Assembly: GCF_048128805.1 (NCBI RefSeq)
Contig: NC_136004.1
Location: 17,236,185 to 17,300,184 of the forward strand
Direction: 5' to 3'
DNA: 64,000 nucleotides
From: Centroberyx gerrardi
Lineage: Eukaryota; Chordata; Actinopteri; Beryciformes; Berycidae
The notes under the pieces were generated by a model. The model had not been told where the DNA came from and made no database searches. It saw only the letters and a program-made list of their open reading frames with translations. The position numbers and the translations under genes are program-made. Of the stretch, positions 12,503 to 25,834 are shown piece by piece (position 1 is the first letter of the stretch; each line of letters begins with the position of its first letter).

Positions 12503-15500
12503 TATGCTCTTCTCTAAGAAGAGCATAATACAATAACAAATACTAATGTTAATGCAAAATTAACGGGAAACAAACCACAACATGTTTCATAATTCTTGAT
12601 AACATTAACACATTAACATTAACATTAACATTTTGATTTATAATAAATGTATGTTGTTTATGTTGCGGCTATCATTCATTTTAGCATGAGCAGACTCTAA
12701 TTCATATGGCTGTAATTCATAACTGGGTCTTCAGAATATTTAGATTTCCACTGTGGTTTCCTTGAGAGAACTGCAAGTTCACGTCCTTGCGAGCTCTTTG
12801 TCTTGTTCCTCCATGGGAAGAAGGAACAATCCTCCCAGGGGAAGAAAGCAAAAACAAGTTCTTACAACAGACTGAACTACAGAGAATATTGAGATCCAAT
12901 TTGCATGTCCATTTATATGCATGTTTGTGCATATAAATGTTCTTTTATAAATCATTTTATACATCACACCCCATGTCCATAAACAGTGGGCATAACAATT
13001 TCATGATACTGTCTTGTTCCTATGTCCAAATGTTTAACACACCTAACAACAAACAAAGCAATGCTATTGTAGCATGACGGTCTTACCAGCCTTGATGCTT
13101 ACCATCTGTAGCTATGTCTTCAACTGGCAGGTTATGGATATGAGCCATGTAACCAATCGCTGAGAAGATCACAAAGCCAGCCAGGATACTGGTGAATGAG
13201 TTAGTTAGTGATACAATCAAAGTATCCCTGGGAAAAAAAGAGAAGAAAAGAAAGAATTTGATGGCAGTTCTCATGGCCCAGAAACATAGGAAAACAAACA
13301 CAAGAGATTATAAAGCAGCCATTTGGTCCTCAAGACAGCTGTTTGAAGTTTTCTTTCTTAAAACTATTCAATCAATCTGGTAGCAACCATTTCTGCAGCT
13401 ATCATAGCTCCTGACCAGGGCTTGAAATTAACACGCTGTGCCTATTGCTTGGCTTGCCTAAAATACACTGTCATACTCTGCAATCCTTTGACCATTTTTA
13501 AGAAAAAGATGTTTTGGCGAGGTTAAAATTCTGAGTGAGTTCATTTCAAGCCCAGTTCCTGACAGTCATTTGATTTCAAAAACATCGCACTTCTATTACC
13601 TGAGAATGTTGTTGTTGAACTTGTTGTAACTGGCCATCGAAATCATGGAGCCAAAGCCTATTCCAATGGAGTTGAACACTTGGGCAGCAGCATTAACCCA
13701 AACCTATAGTGAGGATGAGAGATGAGAAGAGCACGAGAATGCAAACAATGCAATGATCATCCAATTTTGATCATGTTAGATAATGATACAGTTTAGTTAA
13801 GTTTGATTTTGTTTCGTTTATCTGACAATGAATAAATAACAATAAATATGAATACATGCATGTTACATTTAACACATTAAGTCACATACTTACTTCCTGT
13901 GTGGTCACTGAGTACAAAAAACAGTACCAAGACGGTGGCAGCAGTCCACAGAATAATAAATAAAAATAAATTGCTCAAACATGTTTTAGGAAAGCTATAG
14001 GCCTGCCTGGCAGAAGCAAAATAATTTCACACATGGCAAAAGTTCTCATTGCTTTATCCTAATTAATGGCTGTCAATTCCTCTGCTCAAGAACCCTTCTA
14101 ACCGTCATTTCCCTTTGTATGTCTGCTAAATGACGTAATGTAATGTCATATAATGTATTGACCAGTCTTGGCTCTGAACCTTGATGTGCTCTTCATGTAA
14201 CTGTGGAACACACCTACCATGAGAGGGTAGCTAGAACAATGTTTTGGGGCAGGATCACTAATATATCTATTAACATCACTAAGCCGAAGTTGGACTGTTC
14301 TAGTCCCAGTTAGTATCCACTTCAGCTCCTGAAAGTGCCTCATGTTACCTATGTGCTCAAGACCCAAATCTGACCTGACCCGTCTATTCTGGGAGGCCTG
14401 AAGCTTTGTCGCTACCAGTTAAGACAGACCCCCTGGACTGGCTTTTATTGGATACCAGAGGAAAACTATCTGACAGATTTGGCTTTCTGGACACAAATTC
14501 TGTCCTGGCAGCCTTCCCCAAAATCTTCAAAGCAACACTTTCCACTTCCACAGTTCTTCTAAGTACAACCTAAGTGGTTTCCTGAGGTGACCTCTTTCCC
14601 TAGCTCTACATGCAGTTCTGGGCTTCGCTCAGTCTGGGCCTACAGCAAGGAGGAGCCTGTTATCAGAGGCAATGATATTTTCAATAAATTCCTTGCTCCC
14701 CCTAAACAAATGCAGACCAGTTAAATATATTTTTACCAGTGGTGTTTATAACAACTACTGCAGGTGATAATAATTCCATTTCAACATTTTTAAGTATTTT
14801 TTAACTGGTACTGATGTGTAGCCAAAATCTTATCAGGTAGTCTAAATTTTGATGCCACTCTCTGAGTAAAACACTAAAGGATATTCATTTACCATCTCAC
14901 CTTAACTTCAAAAAGTTTGCTCCAGACTGGGGTCAGAAAGTAGAGGATGCCATTCTTGGCTCCAGGAAGCTGCACATTATTGATAAGCAGGGCAACCAGG
15001 ATGAAGTATGGAAATATGGCTGTGAAATACACAACCTGTGTGGCACGAACAAAGAAAAGCAGAGATTAATCAACGAGTGTGTTAGCTGCATTCGTTTACA
15101 ACGAACATCTTCAGTTACAGTTCTTTAGACTGCAGCATGACAAAAGAAGGAGAATGTACTGCAGCCTATTCGGTGACACCAGTGAGGATGAATTTTATTT
15201 GCTTTCATGGCAATATCTCAATCTTGCCTCAACAAAGTAATTTCATCTAAGTCAGATCAGAATACTACATATCACATCAAATTGTATATTGAATGATGCC
15301 AGTTGGTACAAAATAAACAACTATTTTATCCTTTTCCTTAAACTCCCCTTTGTTTCATATTAGCATGTCCTGATTCTGAGTCGGTCGTGCATTTTTGTTT
15401 GCATCTGAAGCTTATCTTGTGCATTTTGGACTGAGCTATACCTAACCATTAACTGAGCACACCACAAAATGGCAAAGTATCTCATTTGCAAAAATACTGC

Positions 15501-18500
15501 ATACAAATATTATGCTGCATATATTTTCCAGAGTTACAAACTTTTCATTTTAGACATGTCATTTTAAATAGAAACTCCTACTGCGGTCAGCTCAAGGACC
15601 TGCTCCTTGTCTGTAAGGTTAAACCTTTGGAAGGCCTCTCTGATATTGTTGAATTACAAACATTAATTGTGACAAGTCTTCAAAAGATACCAAGTTTTCA
15701 AACATTAAAATATAAACACTATAACATATTATCCAATCATATCACCTCTATCCATAAATACATATTGCAAAGGGAAAGCCATTGCTCTGACCTTGCCAGT
15801 GGATTTGACTCCTTTAAAGATGCACAAATACACAACGACCCAGGCCAGGGTGAGGAGGCCAAACAGTTCCCAGCGAAGACCACCAATGTCCTCAATGCCA
15901 TCGCTTTTCTCCAGAAGCCCGTAACTGGGAAAATAAAGACCGGATGTATCAAAATACAAATAAATTGATTCCTGCTATTGTATCCTTAAATTTAATAACA
16001 ATACACCTCACATTTTCTTCTGCCCTTGTCATGTAAATGCTACTTTTATCTCACCATGTGATTTCAGTAAGGGCTTCTTCCTCCAGTGACTTTAACACTG
16101 TAGCCAGCTATAGCCATGGCATCAAGAAAAAACTGATTTCTATAATTAAAAAAGAAGGATGTGTAACAATTCTCACTCAAAGAACTGCTGGCTGGCTGAC
16201 TGCAGGTGGGAGGCGTTGCCAGGGAAACCGCTGGAACAGTTTTCGACAGCATTCCAAGTGTTGTTGCAGGACTGCCAGGGGAGCGTTGCTCCGAACGAGT
16301 TGAAGAGGTAGTACAGTGCCCAGCTCATTAGCACATTGTGGTAAGTGCAGAACACAAAGGAGATAACAACTGTGGCCAGGCCAACACCTGCAGAGTGACA
16401 CCAAGGGCAAAGGACACAAAGTAAGACAAGCGCAGAGGTGCTACTGCTTGGGTAGCTGGTGTGTGTGGATCTCCTTTAACATTATACCCTAACTGGATAT
16501 GTGAAGGCGCATTCTGTCATTTTTAGTGCCCGTTTAACTTATCATTCCTCCATTTTAGTTCGTAAACCTGTTATATCTTCTCTCTCTCTCTCGCAACATG
16601 TTATAGTAGAGTGTAAATAATTTGGGCCCAGGGTTAAAATTATGACTATAGACTAAATGTCACACAAAGATAAAGAGGCAACAGTGCTTTAATGAAGAGT
16701 CAAACAAAAACAAAATTTCCATAGGGTAATCTCTGGAACTGGTCAATTCTATCTAAGATTAAAACCTAAGGTAAAAGTGCAGAAGTCAAGTGAACTTTGG
16801 GAATGGAAAAAAGCATTCCTGCAGCCACGGATTTGACTTGCAAAAACTCCACTGTGTCATTTGTCTTGTAAATATAATGAGTTCCTTTTTCAAATATAAA
16901 AAATTTAGCTCAAAGTACAGCAGCTCATTCAAATTATCTTTATACACTTGTGATCCTTGGCTGTGTTTCTTTTGATGCAACACGACGAAGCTGCTCTCCT
17001 ACCTCGAATTCCTCGGTGTGCGCGCACTGTATGTGTGTATGAGTGTTTGCGTGAATATGATGAAATTAAATTAGAGCTATGTATTGCTTGTTTTTGCAAT
17101 ACAGTAGATTGCCAAGGGGAAATTTTGTTTTTTTCACCTGCCCCTCCACAGGGAGATCAGAGCACAGGGTCAGCCAAAGAGTGCTGCCTCTGCAGCTGGG
17201 AGGGATTCAGTGTTTTGCTCAAGGACACTTCCATGGGGCGGACAGGATGGATCAAACCCGGGACCTTCCAGTTAGAGGAAGGTCGCCTATCCTGGGTAAG
17301 ATATGTTTTCAATGTTTGCTTTCTTCTCTATAAGACACTGTGAAACCTGGCATGACTGAAAAAACAATAATACTGATACTTTTATATTGTGATATTGTGA
17401 TCAAGGTTTCAGTGACGTTCTGCAACATTTTAACTTTGTCGGCCTTTTCACTACTCATAAAGTTTCCACTGAGGCCATTTTTGGAGAATTTCACAGCTGT
17501 TCTGCCTCTTCCCTTATGGAAGAAAAACAAGAACTTTCAGAACTATTCTGCTTTAGAAAATTTCGTTTTCATAGTTTTCTATCCGTGGGGGTAAGTCTGG
17601 AATGCTGTGCTCCACTGGATCCAGTGTCACTATCTGGTATTATGGAAGGAGAGGCAGCCGAAAAACAGCTCTGTGTCAACATGATGACAGAGCCCAATCT
17701 AACCCCTCTGAGCTCCAGGATCAGTTGGGACCACTGTCCGTGGTCCACGTTAAGCACTCCTTCCTTTGTTATCACTGTGTTTGCCTCTTCCACTCTACAC
17801 ATCTAGCTTAAATGGCTGACTGCTCCATTGGGGCACCATACACACTCTAAGTGGCGTGGTGATGTTTCAGTTCTAACTGTCAAAACATATCAGTCTGCTG
17901 GAGTCAAAAACAAGTCAGTATAGTTCAGCTTCATGTTCAGGAGCAGTGCGAAACTTGTTTCACAGAGATAGAGGGAAGTTTAATGAAAGTAAGTGGAGCT
18001 TCTTTATAAAAAAAAAATATATATATATAATAATGTTTTTTGGGGTTTTTTTTTTAATCAAAAGCTAAGAAAGGGATTCAGAGTAATAGAGTTTAGGGCC
18101 ACAGTGACTCGTGTACAAGGGCACTACGTTCATATGTTATGTCTACACTTGTCTACACATAAAAGATAATTACAGAGAGCAGGCAGAAAACAACAAGCTG
18201 GGAACAACAACATAAAGCAACACGTGCCCAACCCTTCTCAACACACATGGGAGGTCATTATATTGAGCTCAGGGTTGCCACCTCTATCCCAGTCTTGTAA
18301 TTACCAGCCTCGTCTCTATTCCTCTGTTAATTTAGGAGATAAATCAGCAATTTTCCAGAAGCAAAGGAGACAATCAGCAAAGGCAAATAGGTTTCCCGGG
18401 CAATATAAAAAAAAAAAAAAAAAAAGCAGTGATTGCTTTATCTTGGTGTGTCATAATTATACACTCATATACTATGACTAGGCATACTGCAGGACATTAA

Positions 18501-21500
18501 ACATGATTGGCTGATTTATGAGTACAGGAGGATTTGCGGGCATTAAATAAACTGATGACAGGAATATCACAGTCTGGCACAGGGATATCAATCAGAAGAA
18601 TATACAGAGTTACTACCTGCTGTTGCCCCTTGCTTAGCACAGAGCATTAACCAGGCAGAAATGAGCGATAAATCAAGGGACGGACCCATACGTTTTGACC
18701 GGGTAGATAATCTCTGTCATTAAAGAGATAAAACAAACTACGGAGAAAAATCTTTAGTTAGAACAGGAGAGAAAGCATTTTTGATTCACACCCAGGAGTG
18801 ATGGCAGTTGATGGCTGCACTCTTGTCTGATTTGAACAGCAATCAGTTTGATGAACTGCCAGGTGACGGCCAGTGCTCTTTGGGTCCACACATTTCAGTT
18901 CAAACGCAGAGACGTTTGATTTTAGATTATGCAAATACCCTGCTGGTGTGTAAGGCTGGGAAAGCATCATCTGCCTTTTCTTTAGCATGCAAGGTTTTAA
19001 AACCATAATGTGATAAGCAGTTCATTATACTCATGTATACTGTTTGCCTGAGAACAATAATGATATCAAACAACTTAAGTGTGTCAAAGAGAAATTCTCA
19101 GTCTTTGGATAGCTCTGAATAGAGTTGTGTATTTTAAATTATGAGGAAATACTGTGGACAGGAAGAACACAACTCAATCACCCATATCGGACTTAACTGT
19201 TCAAATAGGTCATTCTCAAATGTCCAGAATGTAAGTGCAATTAGTGCAACCTTCAATTGATTTGATCATTTCTTTCTGAATGATGAGGATTTGCCATTCA
19301 TTCAACCCCAGAGATTTAAAACCTTCAGAACTTAAAGCCATGAAAAAAAGATATTGGTTCTAGCAGTGACTGTTATTCTTGGTTAACAAGTTCACAGCCA
19401 TCAACTGATCATGTGAAAACAATCAATGTTTCAAACAGAAAAAGGCAGATTTCAATTCAAACAATGACACCATCACCAATCAAACTGCATATAAAACATC
19501 ATTTCTGAAAAATACACTCAGTTACACAACAGATACACACAATTCATTGGGTAGTCAAAATAAAACACAGTCCACCCTAATGAAAAATGTGTGTATTATG
19601 AGAGTGTGTGTCCAGGTGTATAAAAACCCAAAGAAAATTTGGTTTTTAGGGTGGATTTTTTCCTTTATGTCAGACACATGAGGTAGAACCTTAAGATCTT
19701 TCCTACAACTGGCCCTGCCTTTTACTTCAAACAGAAACGTGATTATCACTTCACTTGAACACTGTACTATGCATACTGTAAATTAAAAGTATCCTATATG
19801 CTGCTTTAACTTTTGCTGTGTGTGGACAATTCCAATGAAAACACTTTGCAGTTTTTTCCCCAGCAATAAATCAGTGATTACCAAGGATATTAAATCACTC
19901 CTCGGCATGAAGAAGGGGACTTTCAGGGCTGGAGACATGGAGGAGGTGAAGTCTGTCCAGAGGGAGCTACAGAGGACAGTCAAGGATGGAAAGAACACCT
20001 AGCAGGAGAGGACTGAGAACAAACGGCAGGAAAGCAATGTAAAGGAGGAGTGGAGTGGAATGAGGAATGATCAATGCCTATAGGCGGGAAATCGGTTGAA
20101 AAGAACAAGGACAACCAGTTTTTCAGCATTGTTTCAGAATGGGAGCTTAAGCCAACCCCAGCTCAGCAATCACCAGTTACCACCACCGCCTCTCCCCCTC
20201 TCTGACAGATGACAATGTAACTGTCTCCATTATGCCCCCCCCCCCTTATCATGTCCACCACAGCAGCCCCTGTCAGCACCACGCCCCGGGCCGCACACGA
20301 CTCGACACGTACGACGCTTTGGTCACAGAGTGATAATGTGAACGCCTAACAAGGTCCACGCGTTTCTGCACAGTTTTTATAACGCACGTCTACAAGGCAC
20401 AACACTTTCTGTACACATGTATGGCCATCTGTAGACTTGTTAATATGCATACAATGCACATTTGCACATCATGTATGTGGCTGGAAATTCACAATCCATA
20501 TTTCAGTAAGCAATCGTGACTGCTATCTATCTGTATCTCTGTAACATCTAGTAGCATCAAGTAACTACAAGCAGTAATAAATAATAGTAAATCCATATGT
20601 TTAACTAATCCATACTCTCATACTAATTCCCCATATTTCCCATACATACATTCTAGTTAGCGTGCTGAAATTGTCAGAGGCATATTTTTACATAACCCCA
20701 CAATTGTTTATATTTTATTATATCGCATTTTTGGCTTTATTATTTCTACTGTTTTTATTGCTTGTTTTGTGTTTATATCCTATTTTTCCCAGTTGTTGCT
20801 GCTGCAACAACCAAATACAATATATTGTATTTGCATTAAATTGTAAATACCAAGACTCAACTGTGAAATAAACTAAACTTTCATATACTGTTCATCTTTA
20901 TTCCGACCCAATACTTTGTCCACTCTGCGCCTTGTAATCGTCAAGTCCAAAAACGTACAGCTCATTGTTTACATACAATATTGACCAACAGGGAATTCTA
21001 AACCCTGATGGTTAATCATTTACAGTGTTGGGTGGTAATATGTTCAGTAACGCTTTACAGTAACTGTATTCCTTTTCACAGTAATAAGTAGTGTAACAAA
21101 TTACTATTTCAATTTCAGTGATAGAATTACAGTTATCAATCACAAAAATATAGCTGTCCCTGAATTATCCAAAAACGACGACTATCCCCATTCCCCGATT
21201 TATTTCCCTTATATTTAGTCACTGTCCGTTCACAGTAAGCTAGTTTAGATGAGAAATTGCAGACAGGTTTAGGGTGGAAGTATTCCCACTATTTTGATTT
21301 TATCAAGCAAAAGGATGACAAGGCCATTGGACATCAGCGGTATTTGGTTACACTCATCATTCACAGGAAGAGGATTGCTGAAGGGGGGTGGGGGGGGATG
21401 CACCTGCCAGTTTTGAAATGAGCAACGAGTAACATGCAATGCATCGCTGTTTGAGCCCAACACAGCTCATTTATGCTTCGCCCAGGTTTTGTATACATGC

Positions 21501-23693
21501 TCTCATATGAAAAAAAAAACACTGTGTCTTTGCAGGACTTTCCCCATGAATGTAAAAATAAGGTAAAAGGAAAATTCAGTCACACATACACATATTTTCC
21601 CCCTTCACATGTGAGGAGCCGCTGGCCTGCGGAGTCACTCACCTTTCAACAAGGGACAGACTTTCGCTAGAGCGTGCACTGGCCCCAGTCGAGTGTACTG
21701 GCCAATGGCAAACTCCATGAAGAGCAGAGGGATGCCGCACAGGAACAGCATAGTAAGATAGGGAATCATAAAGGCACCTGAAACAGGAGAAGAGGAAATG
21801 ACACATGGATTGGGAATATTATAGCTGCCTCCGGAGTTTAAGTATGTTAAGTATGTCCCTATGTGTCAAAATGCCTCAGGTTTGAATGTCAGTAAATATA
21901 AATGACATGTTCAACCCAGCAGCTACAGAATTTGTTAATTATATTGATCTAACATAATGCTGTCTCTCTTACCTCTTGAGTATCTGCACATTTCATCCCG
22001 CTGCCCCTTGCACATTAGGCATCAGACTCCCTAATCACAGCTCAGTAATCAAAGTAAGACATTCATCTCTTTCAAAAATCACTACAGTGCAGGAAAATAG
22101 TTTTAACATGAATGATGATCTGTGTTAAATAGAGTTTTTAGATAGCCTGCTTTTATGCTAACTAAAACACCGAGCTGAGCATTATGTTTGTGGATGTTTT
22201 ATGTTCTCTATTAAACTTTGTCATTTGGACAGCAAATGTCCCAGTGTTAATAAGAGTTTATGAATCCAGGACAGTTGTTGATAGGCTAAGTGTTGATTGG
22301 AGAGTTGTTTGTCCACTCATAGAGCTGATATGGCTCTATGTCTGTTCAAAACTATCTAAATGTAGTACCTTTACCTTTAGGCCATTTTTGTCATCTTATT
22401 TTTTTCTTACTTTGTTTAGTAATTCAGTTTTTTCAGTCACCTGAATAATCTGTAAATAATATGTGTTATATTATAATATATCCTATTAGCAAATATATGG
22501 AATTTAAACTCTACGCTGGATGAACCAATAGAGCCATAGCATTCCAGTGAGGCAAAATGCAAAACAGTTGACCCTGTTGCGCCCTGCTGAGTCACTGTTG
22601 GCTAAGATGAGACAGCAGAGACCGAGAAAGATTTCCTTGTATAATGTTTCTGTTGTATGATTATTAAGATACATAGTTGATTCATTTTATCTACAGTATT
22701 TCTGAACATTTTGACCTTTACTTTTATGATCTAGTATGAAACCATTTGGTGTCATTATTCCAGAAACAAAGTAATCCTCAGATCTGAAGTCTGACTCTGA
22801 AAACAAGAAGGTATGAAAGTCTGTGATGAGGAAACATGAATTCAACTGTGCTGGGCACCAGTTCAACAATAATAATCTCAATTAAAAAAAAAAATCTTTG
22901 TCATGTTGCATTTATCAGATTTAACCATGGGCTGAAAAGAAAATATTTCACCTCAAACTGAGGGGTCGGCTCTATTGGATTTATAGAAGAGGAGCCTCAG
23001 CTGACCCACAGCCTTCAGATCCACTCCTCAGATCCACAAAAGGTTGTTTTAAAATAATCTGCAAACAATATCTCTCAAGATACACACTGATACAAAACTT
23101 GTTTTCATTTTATGATGATATGCAAGATTATGGGTTTGATTCAGAGCTGATACAAAAGGATTACTAAGTGGCAGACTGGGTTGAGTGGAGCGGGAGGCAA
23201 ACACTTTTACAAACACTAGTACTGGAAATTGAAAAATATGGATCTTCATATGTGGTGCAGATGGGTTTGCAGTCTACTTTTCTGGACTGTTCTCTACCCA
23301 ACATGTAACTCACCACCAATGACAATGAACCTTTCTCTAAAGTCTGCACCCTTATTGCAGAAACAACTGTAATGATGATGACTGAGACCATTGTTCTGTG
23401 AAAAGGCATTAATGTCGCCCATATCAGTCATCCTGCACATGACTGTTCTTAAACTCCTGCAGACTTTAAGAGCCGTGCACTTCAGCCACAAATGCTGAAA
23501 CCCTTATAGCTAATGCATGAAATCTGTTACACATGTTTAAAATACAAAACCAGTCATGTATACCAAGTTTTCTGATGATATTCCAAACCCACTTTGGGGT
23601 ATAAACTATTCACATTTACAAACCAAAATCAAACTTTAGATTTTGACATGGCTCTATGTGTAGACGGACATACGGATGGACAGACATAGATAG

Positions 23694-23729
<36 letters not shown>

Positions 23730-24836
23730 TTATGTTGATGTTTCTTTTATTTAGGCAGGCACCTGTATGACGAGTTGCCCAACTATGAGGAAAATACATT
23801 TTTCACCCTCAAACAAGCAAGCAGCTCTGTTGTCTTGTCTTTAAATGTAATTCTGGTATTATATTAATTGTTGATACTGATTCAATATTTTTACAACAAC
23901 TTCACTTTAAACATGGCAGAACATCCATGGAAAAGAGGTACTGCTTTATGTACTTAATAAGGTGTTCCATCCCCTCCCAGAAACAAGGCTGTGGCAATGC
24001 CCTTTTTTGCTTGAGCAGCAGCTACAAGGGGGTAGCTGGGATGGCAAGTGCCACAGCTGAAATGAAATTTGATTGGCCACCCTAGCAATCACCCAAAATT
24101 TCTGCCATGTCATTGGCTTCCACAGGGTGAGTGTTTGGCAAAACAGGAGAGAAGTTTTTATTTTTTTCCCAGTGATTTCCATTTATTTCTCTTTTCACTA
24201 TTTTTTGTATGGTCAGAAATGTCTGTTTTGTACTGTATCTAATGTGTGATATGCAGATCAGTCATTTTGTGGCTAATAATATTCGGATCAAGTCATTTAG
24301 CAGGGCTCAAACCTAGTATAAGTAGGCTATTTTCAACCACTGCCTATGAATAGGTAAGACCCCACCCGGCGTTGGGCGGTAGGCTACTCTAAAGAATAAC
24401 AGAAAAACGCCCCACAAGGCAGTCTACTATTAGTGCAATAGCCTACTTTCAAATATTTACTTACAAAAAAAATAATAAAAAGCATAGAGTCGGAGGGCAA
24501 AGAAGCTGTCCTGATAAGCACAATCCATCCACCCCTCTGCACCTCTGCACTTTGGATCTACAACAGTTTCTATTCTTGACCCCATTCAACACTCTTACCT
24601 CCGCCGCTCCTATAGCACAGGTATGGAAACCTCCAGACATTGCCCAGTCCCACCGCGTACCCCACCGATGCCAGGATGAACTCCAGGCGCCGACTCCATG
24701 TGGGTCTCTCTGCCTTTGCCTCCCCCGCGCTCTCGGGAGTCATAATAAGATCTAACGTTAAGGGTTTCAGTGCATTTTCTTTCTCATCACTGGATATCTT
24801 GGTATTCGAGCTTGTATTTTCGGCCCCGACTCCCAT
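5556..24836 (-). CDS. SLC6-family Na+/Cl--dependent transporter, 12 coding exons
   Basis: Plasma-membrane symporter of the neurotransmitter/amino-acid/osmolyte family. Exons in coding order: 24599-24836, 21643-21777, 16177-16387, 15792-15924, 14901-15035, 13600-13703, 13103-13227, 10847-10959, 8053-8193, 7700-7799, 6181-6281, 5556-5723. All junctions are GT-AG and phases chain to 568 codons. ATG is at 24834-24836; a 48-residue cytoplasmic N-tail precedes TM1. Seen: [11 protein letters not shown] in TM1 (63-73), where Gly rather than Asp argues against a monoamine carrier; Cys165/Cys175 and NxS/T sites at 166, 174, 182 in the large second loop; VVYFTA.FPY (from 240); SYNKFNNN before TM7; LGLDSQ closing exon 8 (TM8); TNGGIY (TM10). 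Na1, Na2 and Cl- site residues are present. Odd: the usual TM3 Tyr is His141 and the usual TM6 aromatic is Asn295. Substrate and orthology are unresolved, so no symbol is given. Family assignment is very secure. Confidence 0.93.
6525..6640 (+). repeat. tRNA-derived SINE fragment
   Basis: Contains a good B-box (gggttcgaatccag) followed by the tcatccccctctctct pyrimidine block and a poly-T/ataa tail characteristic of a teleost SINE. A reverse-oriented relative lies about 350 bp away at 6985-7117. Both are in the intron between SLC6 exons 10 and 11. Confidence 0.6.
6985..7117 (-). repeat. tRNA-derived SINE fragment, reverse orientation
   Basis: Read on the minus strand it has cctttgtcgcatgtcattcc and cccctctctctacc blocks followed by ccaataaaggagg, matching the 6525-6640 copy in order. 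The B-box is degenerate. The pair forms a loose inverted repeat within one SLC6 intron. Confidence 0.55.
7806..7911. repeat. (GA)n tract abutting the SLC6 exon 10 acceptor
   Basis: About 105 bp of nearly pure GA with few interruptions. On the coding (minus) strand it is a CT tract that ends 5 nt before the AG acceptor at 7801-7800, so the microsatellite itself is the polypyrimidine tract of exon 7700-7799. Confidence 0.9.
8275..8436 (+). repeat. LINE/SINE 3' tail remnant
   Basis: The order 'ctgccctgccaggtctctcttgtaaaagagg' (shown in part) then 'ttttaatgggact' then 'ttgttaaataaaggttaaatt' is the recurring 3' end of a fish non-LTR family. No coding remnant is attached. Confidence 0.5.
8740..9905 (+). 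mobile_element. DIRS-type (tyrosine-recombinase) retroelement remnant
   Basis: Lies in the SLC6 intron between exons 8 and 9, on the opposite strand. Several frames carry pieces of one pol-like protein in the right order. Near 9245 there is an RT-end motif ([11 protein letters not shown]); at 9330-9560 a stretch like the RT/RNase H connection of DIRS ([21 protein letters not shown]); at 9650-9900 a tyrosine-recombinase-like stretch ([32 protein letters not shown]). Stops and frameshifts separate the pieces and no split repeats were found, so it is dead. Domain names rest on recognition of conserved DIRS phrases, not on a search. Confidence 0.62.
9990..10050 (-). repeat. Fish SINE/L2 tail, reverse
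   Basis: On the minus strand it reads gtaagtcgctttggacaaaa then gcgtctgctaaatgacgtaa, the canonical 3' tail shared by several teleost SINEs and L2-like LINEs. Only the tail is present. Confidence 0.75.
10755..10816. repeat. (CA)n microsatellites just 3' of SLC6 exon 8
   Basis: Two CA blocks (10755-10778 and 10796-10816) are separated by a CT-rich spacer. On the minus coding strand they are TG repeats about 30 nt inside the intron that follows exon 10847-10959. Confidence 0.9.
12040..12135. repeat. Interspersed repeat, copy A
   Basis: Shares the ordered blocks cctccacagagag, ggacag, cagtgtccctccagctgg and agggattcagtg with 17130-17295. Both lie in SLC6 introns. It resembles the degenerate end of a teleost non-LTR element. 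Confidence 0.5.
12461..12500. repeat. (CT)n microsatellite
   Basis: Twenty CT units, followed immediately by a 12-bp-arm perfect hairpin (12501-12529). Confidence 0.92.
14050..14160 (+). repeat. Fish SINE/L2 tail
   Basis: Ends with gtatgtctgctaaatgacgt followed by degenerate aatgtaatgtc repeats, the usual 3' tail of teleost SINE/L2 copies. The 5' part cannot be delimited. Confidence 0.5.
16388..21642. other. SLC6 intron 2
   Basis: No exon-like frame was recognised. Contents: an interspersed repeat (17130-17295), AT microsatellite near 18018-18029, a poly-A run near 18408-18424, and a degraded hAT-like 'cagtgttggg' repeat near 21023-21140. The rest is unrecognised. Confidence 0.6.
17130..17295 (+). 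repeat. Interspersed repeat, copy B
   Basis: Carries cccctccacagggagatcag, gcagctgggagggattcagt, ctcaaggacacttcc and gatcaaacccgggacc in order. This is a common teleost non-LTR 3' region, and a shorter relative is at 12040-12135. Confidence 0.6.
23686..23729. repeat. (GATA)n microsatellite
   Basis: About ten GATA units, lightly interrupted at the 5' side, in SLC6 intron 1. Confidence 0.92.
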
Positions 24837-25830
24837 TGCAACCTATTACTGATGTAGTGATGCGATATAACGGTGATCTTATTGTTAACACAGAGAGACT
24901 ATGAGGCGCGAGAGCAGATACGGACGAAATATGACAAATTCGGTTTAAATGTAGAGGTAGGTTTAACGATTATTCGCGGTTCATTCCCTAGAATTAGCCT
25001 TGACAAGCCAAACATCCACAGATAAAAGTCCCAGGATAGCCTAAGCAGACATGCACATGGAGACGACAATGAACTTTCCAACCGTCTGGTAGGTTGTCAA
25101 TAATAAATAAACGTCTATGATACCAAGACACCTAGTCTAGAGATATTATTCGAAGACCGGCATCCAGTCACATGCACGAGCCAACCACGTCTTTTCCCCA
25201 CGCGAGCGACTCGTTCAGTCTTGTGTAATGTGACATAACTGCGGACGACCTCCTCTTTCATTCTGATTGCTTATACCAATGTCAAGCGTCAAGGAATGAA
25301 AATATGTTTTCCGGTCAATCTTTTTTCCGAAATAAAAGCCTTCGTGACGAGGGCTTGCGCCAATCGAGAGCAAAGACATCATTAAGGATACTTTTTTAAA
25401 TGAAAATTAAAAGGCCTATGTAAGATTGGCATATGTTTCCAGATATGCAAGGAAAAGAACTGGCAAAACGTCTCAAACTCACACATATAAGCTAGGCTAC
25501 CTATAAGGCCCCATGATAAAGCCAGGAGGAAGATATCCTTCCAAAATACCATATTGAGGCCTATCATATGCACATATGTATATATTTGTTTAATATAAAC
25601 AAAACTCATTATTTATGTTGGCTTGACACTGGGTTCTGGAGGCTCCAGTAGCCTATATAACAAGCATGAATAGTGGTGCCACAGCATTGGATTTAAATTC
25701 ATCTTTGGGATGGCAGATCCTTCCAAGTTGTCTGATGGTCATCAAATATTAGATTTCTTTGGTCTTTAAGTTGCCTTTCATAAGGTTCTGTTAAATCAGG
25801 AACACCATTGAGCTGTATTCACAGTATTTT
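24837..25830. other. SLC6 5' flank
   Basis: Non-repetitive sequence immediately upstream of the SLC6 start codon; 5'UTR and promoter should lie here or behind an undetected 5' non-coding exon. No TATA box or CpG-dense stretch stood out, so no promoter is placed. Confidence 0.4.
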
Positions 25831-25834
25831 ACAT

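Noticed and set aside
15486..15968. 160-codon plus-strand open frame
   Set aside because: Antisense shadow of the SLC6 exon at 15792-15924.
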